NCBI GenBank assembly: GCA_017990795.1
Contig: JAGNNG010000095.1
Location: 1-6,798 of the forward strand
DNA from: Deltaproteobacteria bacterium
GTDB taxonomy: Bacteria > Myxococcota_A > Polyangia > Palsa-1104 > JAEUJZ01
DNA: 6,798 nucleotides
Reading direction: 5' to 3'
The position numbers and the translations under genes are program-made. How positions within the stretch are numbered: position 1 is the stretch's first letter; every line of letters starts with the position of its first letter. Below, piece after piece: positions 1 through 5,433 of this stretch. Under the pieces are notes generated by a model. It searched no databases. It had not been told where the DNA came from and saw only the letters and a program-made list of their open reading frames with translations.

Positions 1-140
1 GTGGTCAGGACCTTTGGGACCAAGCGGCGACGAGAAAACGTCAGGTTTTGCACGATCGACTCCAAACCAAAGAGCGAGCTTTGCGACAAAGACCGCTCGG
101 AAAAATCAGAAAAGCCAAGCCAACAAGGACCGCGCGCTGG

Positions 141-1277
141 CTACGGGGCCTGCAGGCAGTAGATGTAGCGACCGGTGACGTGAACCGTGGTCTGGTCGAT
201 CTCGCTCACCGAGGTCTCGGGCAGCATCGGATCGACCGGATCAAACGACAGCACGCGACACACCGGCGAGTACCCATCTTCGCTGCGCTTAAACTGCAGC
301 ACGTCGTGCCCGGTGCCTTCGCTGCCGTCCACCACCATCTTCTGGTCGGGGTCGTAGACTTGGCTTGGGAAGTACAGGTCCTGCGTCACCATGCGCAGCT
401 TGCCCGCAGGGTTTAGCACCGACAGCGGGATGTAGCCGCCATCCAGGTACGCCAGCAGGTAGCGATTAAAAAAGCCCCAGCGCTGCGGACCCAGGCCCGT
501 TACTTCGTCGAGCTTGCCGTCCGGTAGCTGCACATCCGCTGCCGGGTCGATGATGGCAAACGCCAGCAGGCGACTGCTGGGGCGACCGATGGGGCGACTG
601 TCGAGCGCGCCCGCCATCGGTGGTGCCAAGCTGACCTGCAGGTCGGTGCGGGTGACCAGGCTCTCTTCGCTCTTTACGTCTTGGCAGGGGTTTTGTTTCG
701 AGGTGACGACGACCTCGCGCACGATGGGCACGTAGCGTGAGTCGCCAGCGGGATCGCTCTCGGCGGGCAGCTGCGTAAAGACGTTGCCTTGGCGGTCCAT
801 GCGCACGGCATCGCGGTAGCGGTCAAACTTGTAGTCCTCGGGCCGGATGCAGCTTTGCGAGTCGCGCGGCGAGGGGCCCGCCTGCGGATCAAAGATGTAG
901 GCCAGCGGCAGGCGCAGTCGGTTTACGTCCAGCGGATCGGGCGCGCTGGCTTGCGCTCCGGTCATCGGCAGTGGGTAGTAGGCGACCTTGGTGCCGCGCA
1001 CCATCGCGGTCTGGTAGCGAAACGTCCCTGCGCCCGGCTTTTTCGCGTCGCCATCTTGGCCCAGGTAGGCCGCCGGAAACTTGATGGGATCCACGGAGCC
1101 CGCCAGGTACTCGCCGCTCTGGCGCTCGTACGGAGTGCAGCTTCCCAGCGCGAAAGTGGTCACCAGGCAAAGTCCCAGCCCAAGCAGTGCTCGTCGCTGC
1201 CCCGCTGGTGAGGCGACCTGCCCGCAAGGGCCATCCGACAGCTTACGTAGTCTTAACACCGGCTGCTTTCCACGCAT
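141..1277 (-). CDS. Putative lipoprotein of unknown function, four conserved-looking cysteines
   Basis: The product is a 378-residue exported protein that I do not recognise as a named family. The frame is open further upstream, to 1331, but I chose the ATG at 1277. It follows a good Shine-Dalgarno sequence (GGAG, 8 nt before the start), and the upstream residues look non-coding. The N-terminus has a long polar and basic stretch (residues 1-30), a hydrophobic core (about 31-44) and the lipobox LGSC ending at Cys47. It is therefore probably cut by signal peptidase II and lipid-anchored. The mature part has Cys143, Cys198, Cys340 and Cys374, enough for two disulfides, and a hydrophobic motif LDGGYIPL near residues 278-285. 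There are no membrane helices after the signal. The n-region is unusually long for a lipoprotein signal. The gene is divergent from the zinc-ribbon/protease operon. The reading frame is confident; the function is unknown. Confidence 0.85.
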   Translation of the reverse strand: MRGKQPVLRLRKLSDGPCGQVASPAGQRRALLGLGLCLVTTFALGSCTPYERQSGEYLAGSVDPIKFPAAYLGQDGDAKKPGAGTFRYQTAMVRGTKVAYYPLPMTGAQASAPDPLDVNRLRLPLAYIFDPQAGPSPRDSQSCIRPEDYKFDRYRDAVRMDRQGNVFTQLPAESDPAGDSRYVPIVREVVVTSKQNPCQDVKSEESLVTRTDLQVSLAPPMAGALDSRPIGRPSSRLLAFAIIDPAADVQLPDGKLDEVTGLGPQRWGFFNRYLLAYLDGGYIPLSVLNPAGKLRMVTQDLYFPSQVYDPDQKMVVDGSEGTGHDVLQFKRSEDGYSPVCRVLSFDPVDPMLPETSVSEIDQTTVHVTGRYIYCLQAP

Positions 1278-1348
1278 TGACAAGTCTCCGAGGGGCGCCA
1301 AAGTTGGCAGGCGAGCAGGCCCGCCTAACACCTATACAGAACCGCCGA

Positions 1349-1377
1349 ACGATAGGCCGCTCTGTAGGGGTCGGCAA
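1349..1377 (-). promoter_or_regulatory. Candidate sigma70-type promoter for the minus-strand lipoprotein gene
   Basis: Read on the minus strand, TTGCCG (1377-1372) and TATCGT (1354-1349) are separated by exactly 17 bp. Each matches the -35 or -10 consensus at four of six positions. Transcription would start near 1342 and leave a leader of about 65 nt before the ATG at 1277. This is a consensus match by eye only, in a GC-rich genome whose promoter consensus may differ. Confidence 0.3.
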
Positions 1378-1490
1378 TTTTTAGCGATCTCGGCCAGTGG
1401 CAGGAGTGCGGCTGGGGGGGGCGGAGGCCGCGCTTGCAGGGGGCTTAGCAGTAACCATCTGACATGCTGGGACTTTCGAGAATCACGCCT

Positions 1491-1517
1491 TTGCAGGGAA
1501 TGGGTCACTGCTACCAT
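1491..1517 (+). promoter_or_regulatory. Candidate extended -10 promoter giving a leaderless mRNA
   Basis: Just before the ATG at 1525 there is an extended -10-like element, TG-C-TACCAT (1509-1517). TTGCAG (1491-1496) sits 15 bp upstream as a weak -35. A start site 7-8 nt after the -10 would fall at or next to the A of the start codon. No Shine-Dalgarno sequence lies at a normal distance before this ATG, which fits a leaderless transcript. The evidence is by eye and the -35 spacing is short. Confidence 0.25.
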
Positions 1518-1524
1518 AACAGCC

Positions 1525-2355
1525 ATGTCGGAACAGACAGTTGCCCCTCCCGCCTCGGATGTCATCGACTTTGAGAAGGCTGAGCCAGTCGACGGACTAC
1601 CCGGTCAGAGTCTTGTCTGCACCAGCTGTCAGAAGCCAGCACAGACGGATTACTACCAAACAGGGGTGAGTGTTGTTTGCGCCAGCTGTCGCGAGCAAAT
1701 ACTGGCTGCGCTGTCCAGGCCACCGACTCGGGAGCGATTTGTGCTCGCTTGGGTGTACGGTGCCGGCGCGGCGCTGCTAGGAGCGCTGATCTGGGGCGTT
1801 ATCCGTGCTGTCACCGGATATGACCTTGGACTGGTCGCCGTCGCCGTTGGGTTTCTGGTGGGCTATGCCGTGCGCGAGGGAGCGCAGAGACAGGGAGGGC
1901 TGCGCTATCAAGTGCTGGCCGTCTTTCTAGCCTATAGCGGCGTATCTATGAGCTATCTGCCTGATGTCATCAGCGGTCTATCTGATGGCAGCAAGCCGTC
2001 TGCAAAGAAGACCGCTGCCAGCGCGGGGGCCGATAGCAGCCAGTCTTCTGTCTCTGCTCCTGCGGCGGTGGAAAAAGCTCCAAGTCCGGCTTCGCAAAGT
2101 GCCACCAAGGATGCAGAGAAGCCGCTGCCTGCGGGAGTTGCAGTGATTCTGTTCTGCGTCATGGCTCTTGCGCTTTCCTATGCAGCTCCGATTCTGGTAG
2201 GGACGCAGAGCGTGCTGACCTTGATCATCGTTGGCTTTGCGCTGTGGGAAGCCTGGAAGATGAACCGCCGGCTCATGGTGGTCTTCGAGGGTCCTTTCCG
2301 CATCAACCCCGTGGGGACTGACCAGAGTCCGCCAGTCTCGCCTCCGCTGTCGTGA
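1525..2355 (+). CDS. Zinc-ribbon membrane protein with about five transmembrane helices
   Basis: The product is a 276-residue integral membrane protein of unknown function. The frame stays open far upstream, but that part lies antisense to the lipoprotein gene. The ATG at 1525 is the first start giving a sensible protein. Residues 32-35 (CTSC) and 52-55 (CASC), 16 residues apart, form a typical four-cysteine zinc ribbon, probably cytosolic. Hydrophobic helices follow at about 72-92, 101-118, 127-146, 203-225 and 229-246. A low-complexity Ser/Ala/Lys/Pro linker (about 155-200) separates the third and fourth helices, and a proline-rich tail ends the protein. Its stop overlaps the GTG start of the downstream M50 protease, so the two are translationally coupled and probably act together. 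It could be a partner, adaptor or substrate of the protease; that role is inferred from context alone. There is no Shine-Dalgarno sequence. Confidence 0.85.
   Translation: MSEQTVAPPASDVIDFEKAEPVDGLPGQSLVCTSCQKPAQTDYYQTGVSVVCASCREQILAALSRPPTRERFVLAWVYGAGAALLGALIWGVIRAVTGYDLGLVAVAVGFLVGYAVREGAQRQGGLRYQVLAVFLAYSGVSMSYLPDVISGLSDGSKPSAKKTAASAGADSSQSSVSAPAAVEKAPSPASQSATKDAEKPLPAGVAVILFCVMALALSYAAPILVGTQSVLTLIIVGFALWEAWKMNRRLMVVFEGPFRINPVGTDQSPPVSPPLS
2352..2355 (+). promoter_or_regulatory. GTGA stop/start overlap coupling two genes
   Basis: The GTG start of the protease (2352-2354) overlaps the TGA stop (2353-2355) of the upstream membrane protein gene. No separate strong ribosome binding site precedes it, so reinitiation by terminating ribosomes is the likely way it is translated. 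This would tie the amounts of the two proteins to each other. Confidence 0.75.
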
Positions 2356-3371
2356 CTACTGCAGCCACTGCCAGCGGTGAGCCAGCCTTGGCTTGCAGAG
2401 GGTGTCAGATCGAGCTGCCGTCCCTGGCGCTGGCTTGTCCGCGTTGTCAGCGCTTGGTTCACAGCGAGCGACTGGCGGAGCTGGCCAAGAGCGCGCAGGC
2501 TTTCACCTCTCAAGGCGAGGTCACTCAAGCCAGCGCCGCTTGGGAGGAGGCTCTACTGCTGCTGCCGTCTGACTCCAAGCAGCACCAGCAGATCCGCGCC
2601 AAGCTGGCCACCTTAAGTTCTACTACCCCAGCTGCAGGAGTCGGCTTCACTAGGAGCGCTCTGGGCGGGATAGGAGTCTTTTCCGCTCTCCTGTGGAAGT
2701 TTAAGCTGGTGGTGCTGTTCATCGTCACCAAGGCCAAGCTGCTGCTGCTGGGCTTTACCAAGGCAAGCACGCTGCTGTCAGCGCTGGCCGCATTCGGAGT
2801 CTACTGGTCGGTATGGGGCTGGCGGTTTGCGCTGGGCTTTGTGCTGTGTACCTACGTACATGAGATGGGGCATGTCGCGGCGCTAAAGAAGTACGGGATA
2901 CCTGCCAGTGCTCCTATGTTCATTCCGGGGCTAGGGGCGTTTGTGCGCCTAAGCCAAAACCCCGCGAGTGTTCAGGAGGACGCTCGGATCGGACTCGCAG
3001 GCCCGGTGTGGGGCTTGGTCGCAGCGCTGGTATGTGCAGCAGTCGGGGCTCTGGCAGAGTCGCAGCTGTGGCTGGCGCTGGCTAAGACGACCGCACTTTT
3101 GAACCTGTTTAACCTGATACCGCTCGGCTCACTAGACGGAGGGCGTGCGACGCGTGCGCTGAGTCGTCAGCAGCGCTGGCTCCTGTGCCTGGTCTTGGGA
3201 TTGGCGACGCTGTTTGCTGGAGAGCCGCTGCTGACTCTGCTGCTACTTGCTGGAGTCGTATCGGCGCTGTCCCCGCGTGCTCCCACTGCTTCTGATCGAG
3301 GCGCCTTGGCGCTGTATGTGCTGCTGGTGTCGGCACTGACCCTGTTGTGCAGAATTCCTGTTCGCCCGTAA
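2352..3371 (+). CDS. M50-family (site-2 protease type) intramembrane zinc metalloprotease with N-terminal zinc ribbon
   Basis: The product (339 residues) is a membrane metalloprotease of the M50/S2P clan, which cleaves substrates inside or near the membrane. HEMGH at residues 170-174 gives the HExxH motif: His170 and His174 bind zinc and Glu171 is catalytic. NLIPLGSLDGG at 254-264 is the second family motif, with Asp262 as third zinc ligand. LAGPVWG at 215-221 fits the conserved region between them. Hydrophobic helices surround these motifs and continue to the C-terminus; no PDZ domain is visible. The N-terminal soluble part is distinctive: CRGC (15-18) and CPRC (29-32) make a second zinc ribbon, followed by an amphipathic, TPR-like helical stretch (about 40-88). 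The GTG start overlaps the upstream stop (GTGA), which indicates translational coupling. The protease assignment is firm; the substrate is unknown. Confidence 0.93.
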   Translation: MTTAATASGEPALACRGCQIELPSLALACPRCQRLVHSERLAELAKSAQAFTSQGEVTQASAAWEEALLLLPSDSKQHQQIRAKLATLSSTTPAAGVGFTRSALGGIGVFSALLWKFKLVVLFIVTKAKLLLLGFTKASTLLSALAAFGVYWSVWGWRFALGFVLCTYVHEMGHVAALKKYGIPASAPMFIPGLGAFVRLSQNPASVQEDARIGLAGPVWGLVAALVCAAVGALAESQLWLALAKTTALLNLFNLIPLGSLDGGRATRALSRQQRWLLCLVLGLATLFAGEPLLTLLLLAGVVSALSPRAPTASDRGALALYVLLVSALTLLCRIPVRP

Positions 3372-3442
3372 GCTCCTGCGCAAGTACTGGCAGCCTGAGC
3401 TCACTTGCAAACCTGACAACAAAACCACTGTGTACTCAAACC

Positions 3443-4054
3443 ATGACGCCCAAAGTTCTTTCTTTTGCTTCGCTGCTGTTTGCTAGTGCATTGCTGCTTC
3501 CTGGACTGACCTACGGTCGCGGCGCCACTACTTCGCAGCCTGCGACCCACGGTCCTGCACGCGCCAAAGCGATGCCGCCGGTGGTCTTGCCGGGCAAAGG
3601 AGTCGGTCCGTTTGTGCTCGGGATGAGTCAGGCGGCCTTTTTGGCGATGGGCACGCGGCACACTCCCATCGACAGCTCGGGCTGGATCAGGGTGGCTACG
3701 GATGAAGGCAGCGACCTGACGACCTACCAGCTGCGGTTTGAAAATGAGCAGCTGCAGATCATCGACTTTCGGATCAGCCGCTCGGCGGTGGGTGTGCGCA
3801 TCGGCAGCCGCGTCTTTCACGCAGGTGAGCCGAGGCTCCTAGCCGAGCTACAAAAGGCCCTGTCCTGCGGCAAGATTGAGTATGCAGAAGGTGGCAACAG
3901 CATTCCCTGCGCCAGCCCGCCCGGCACCGGCCAGACCGTGCTGCGACAAGGCATGGAGCTGGACTGTAGCCTGTGGGTCACCATCAACGCCGCGCCCGCC
4001 TGTACTCCCACCGCGCAGCAAAAGGAATTCCTAGAGCTGCGGATAGCAAAGTAG
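3443..4054 (+). CDS. Small secreted protein of unknown function with four cysteines
   Basis: The product has 203 residues. I chose the ATG at 3443 rather than the frame's earlier ATG at 3347, because it begins directly with a signal peptide: Met-Thr-Pro-Lys, then a hydrophobic core at about residues 6-20, with a probable cleavage site near 25-28. The earlier start would also overlap the protease gene. The mature protein begins with a Pro/Ala-rich stretch. It then has the motif GKGVGPFVLGM (51-61), a glycine-rich pattern I associate with small periplasmic proteins of unknown function. Cys142, Cys156, Cys175 and Cys187 could form two disulfides. There is no lipobox and no later membrane helix, so it should be periplasmic or secreted. 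It lies 71 bp after the protease gene and may be the third gene of that operon, although no Shine-Dalgarno sequence is evident. The phase of the downstream repeat array reaches into its last codons (a core-like copy at 4027). Confidence 0.8.
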   Translation: MTPKVLSFASLLFASALLLPGLTYGRGATTSQPATHGPARAKAMPPVVLPGKGVGPFVLGMSQAAFLAMGTRHTPIDSSGWIRVATDEGSDLTTYQLRFENEQLQIIDFRISRSAVGVRIGSRVFHAGEPRLLAELQKALSCGKIEYAEGGNSIPCASPPGTGQTVLRQGMELDCSLWVTINAAPACTPTAQQKEFLELRIAK

Positions 4055-4070
4055 CACGCCTTCCTTTGCG

Positions 4071-4286
4071 ATTCCTAAGTCCTCCCAAATCATTCCTAAA
4101 TACCTCCCGATTCATTCCTAAGCGCCTCCACATTCATTCCTAAGAACGTTTCTTCCATTCCTAATCACCTCCCGTCCGATTCCTAACTGTGCGTAGCTTG
4201 TTCCCAGCTGTCCGGTTTGGATTCCTAGGAAGCAGAAGGGCCGATTCCCAAGCACTTCCGGGCTATTCCGAAGCGTTTCCGTAGGC
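4071..4286. repeat. Phased array of about ten degenerate 21-23 bp direct repeats (core ATTCCTAA)
   Basis: Perfect ATTCCTAA cores start at 4071, 4092, 4114, 4136, 4157 and 4179. Weaker forms continue in the same register: GTTCCCAG at 4200, ATTCCTAG at 4221, ATTCCCAA at 4244 and ATTCCGAA at 4265. Start-to-start distances are 21, 22, 22, 21, 22, 21, 21, 23 and 21 bp, close to two turns of B-DNA. The 13-15 bp linkers vary in sequence, although several contain CCTCC or TTCC at about position 12-16 of the unit. A further ATTCCTAG at 4027, exactly two periods upstream, lies in the end of the preceding gene. Because spacing alternates between 21 and 22, no reading frame is kept and the array is not coding. 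It occupies most of the 309-bp gap before the cysteine-rich lipoprotein gene. Possible roles are an operator array, a transcribed leader element, or an old tandem repeat. Confidence 0.85.
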
Positions 4287-4308
4287 GGCATGCTACGGTA
4301 AAGCTGCT

Positions 4309-4326
4309 GCGCTCTATGCGTAGCGC
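4309..4326. repeat. Short inverted repeat upstream of the cysteine-rich lipoprotein gene
   Basis: GCGCT (4309-4313) and AGCGC (4322-4326) are separated by 8 bp and could form a small hairpin in the mRNA leader about 38 nt before the start codon. The stem is only five base pairs. I saw no convincing -35/-10 pair between the repeat array and the gene, so this could equally be an operator half-site pair or chance. Confidence 0.25.
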
Positions 4327-4363
4327 TTCACTACTAGGCAGCATCCACAAGGAGACTTTACGT

Positions 4364-5305
4364 ATGACCCATCTAGGAAAGTGGCTTCGCGGCGGACTTT
4401 TGTTTCTAACCCTGGGCGGCTTTTTGCAGTGCAGCTCGGGGACTCCGGACTCGGCGTGTGCTGAGACCGCGGCGCAGTACTGTGCTGCCTATGACCGCTG
4501 CTTTGCGGGTCAAACGCAGGCGCTGTTTGGCGATGCTGCCACCTGTCAGGCGCGCTTTGCGCTGGCCTGCAAAAATGAGTTCTTCGCGCCTAGCACCACT
4601 GCGACTCCAGAGTCCGTGGTGCAGTGTGGCAAGGAGATTGCCGGCCTGCAGTGTGGCCAAGACTTTGGCGAGGCTCGGTCGTGCGCGCCTGCGGGTCAGC
4701 TGGCGGCTGGGGCGGCGTGCGGCAGTGACTCTCAGTGTCTGAGCACGCAGTGTCGCAAGACCAATAGCAGCGGCTGCGGTACCTGTGTGGCCCGCGCCAA
4801 GGTCGGCGAGTCGTGCTCCTCTACCAGCTGCGAGTTTGGCCTCACCTGTGGCTTTCAAGGCGGTAGCCAGGCCAAGTGCGTGGCGGCGGTGGCTGTGGGC
4901 GGAGCCTGTGGCGCGGGCTCGCTGTGTCAGACCGGCTCAGAGTGCATAAGCTCGGTCTGCACCAAGATTAGTTACGGGGCCGAAGGAGCAGCCTGTGGCG
5001 GCGCTGGCATGGCTAGCTGCAATCCGCAGCAGAACCTGGCTTGCAACACGATGACCAAGAAGTGTGAAGCGCCCAAGTTTGTCGCTGCCGGGGAAGTCTG
5101 CGGCACCTTGGCCAGCGGCGGGCGCGCGATTTGTACGGGCGGCGGCAGCTGCAAGATTATGCAGGGCTCTGCCAACACTGGCGTCTGCGTGGCTGCGGCC
5201 AAAGACGGCGCAGCGTGCGATGAAAGCCAGAGCATAAGCTGCCTGGCCCCAGCGAGCTGTCTGGCGGGTACCTGCCAGCTGCCGAACGCTAGCGCTTGTA
5301 AGTAA
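4364..5305 (+). CDS. Cysteine-rich lipoprotein with six four-cysteine modules
   Basis: The product has 313 residues from the ATG at 4364, which is preceded by AAGGAG 9 nt away. The earlier in-frame ATG at 4316 would add 16 residues in front of the signal and has no such site. Residues 1-22 form a signal (MTHLGKWLRGG, then a hydrophobic run) ending at Cys23 in FLQC. This is an atypical lipobox, since Gln rather than Gly, Ala or Ser precedes the cysteine. Residues 32-107 form a helical-looking domain with eight cysteines. From about 115 come six modules of the form G-x-x-C followed by three more cysteines at 4-11 residue intervals, starting near Cys119, 151, 182, 211, 246 and 285; the first has one extra cysteine. 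There are 35 cysteines in total. Similar cysteine-rich proteins are common in Myxococcota, often annotated as Dickkopf-like. It probably sits on the cell surface; its ligand or role is unknown. Confidence 0.88.
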   Translation: MTHLGKWLRGGLLFLTLGGFLQCSSGTPDSACAETAAQYCAAYDRCFAGQTQALFGDAATCQARFALACKNEFFAPSTTATPESVVQCGKEIAGLQCGQDFGEARSCAPAGQLAAGAACGSDSQCLSTQCRKTNSSGCGTCVARAKVGESCSSTSCEFGLTCGFQGGSQAKCVAAVAVGGACGAGSLCQTGSECISSVCTKISYGAEGAACGGAGMASCNPQQNLACNTMTKKCEAPKFVAAGEVCGTLASGGRAICTGGGSCKIMQGSANTGVCVAAAKDGAACDESQSISCLAPASCLAGTCQLPNASACK

Positions 5306-5336
5306 GCCAGTTTCTGGATGGGAACAAGCTAGCGCT
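5288..5336. repeat. Direct repeat with nested inverted repeats at the end of the cysteine-rich lipoprotein gene
   Basis: GCTAGCGCT occurs at 5288-5296 and again at 5328-5336. Within this, GCTTGT (5294-5299) can pair with ACAAGC (5324-5329), and CCAG (5307-5310) with CTGG (5314-5317) inside it, giving nested stems around the stop codon at 5303-5305. There is no T-tract, so it does not look like a classical intrinsic terminator. It may stabilise the 3' end or be chance. Confidence 0.25.
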
Positions 5337-5433
5337 GATTCAGGGAGCAAGGTTGCAGTAGCCTGCAGCTGTACTGGCCAGCAGTGAAGGTCCAAAAGAG
5401 CGTTGGTCTTCCCTGCTGGCTACCGGGCACCAG

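Noticed and set aside
60..140. Terminator after the minus-strand lipoprotein gene
   Set aside because: T-rich stretches follow the stop on the minus strand, but I could not find a stable GC-rich stem directly in front of them.
48..416. Plus-strand open frame at the left edge
   Set aside because: Most of it lies antisense to the lipoprotein gene. All three plus frames are open in 1-140, so openness is not informative, and the translation shows no recognisable domain.
1081..1524. Upstream extension of the zinc-ribbon protein's frame
   Set aside because: It overlaps the divergent lipoprotein gene in antisense and its translation is low-complexity and Arg/Gly/Pro-rich. The protein-like sequence starts at the ATG at 1525.
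4071..4286. CRISPR array
   Set aside because: Units are only 21-23 bp, the conserved core is 8 bp, linkers are about 13-15 bp and there are no cas genes.
4071..4286. Iteron-type replication origin
   Set aside because: The 21-22 bp spacing resembles iterons, but there is no replication initiator gene, no clear AT-rich melting region and no DnaA-box cluster; the genes around look chromosomal.
4406..4858. Antisense open frame across the cysteine-rich lipoprotein gene
   Set aside because: An Arg/Ala-rich shadow of a GC-rich coding frame, as is the similar one at 4937-5395; the sense frame has a ribosome binding site, signal peptide and regular cysteine modules.
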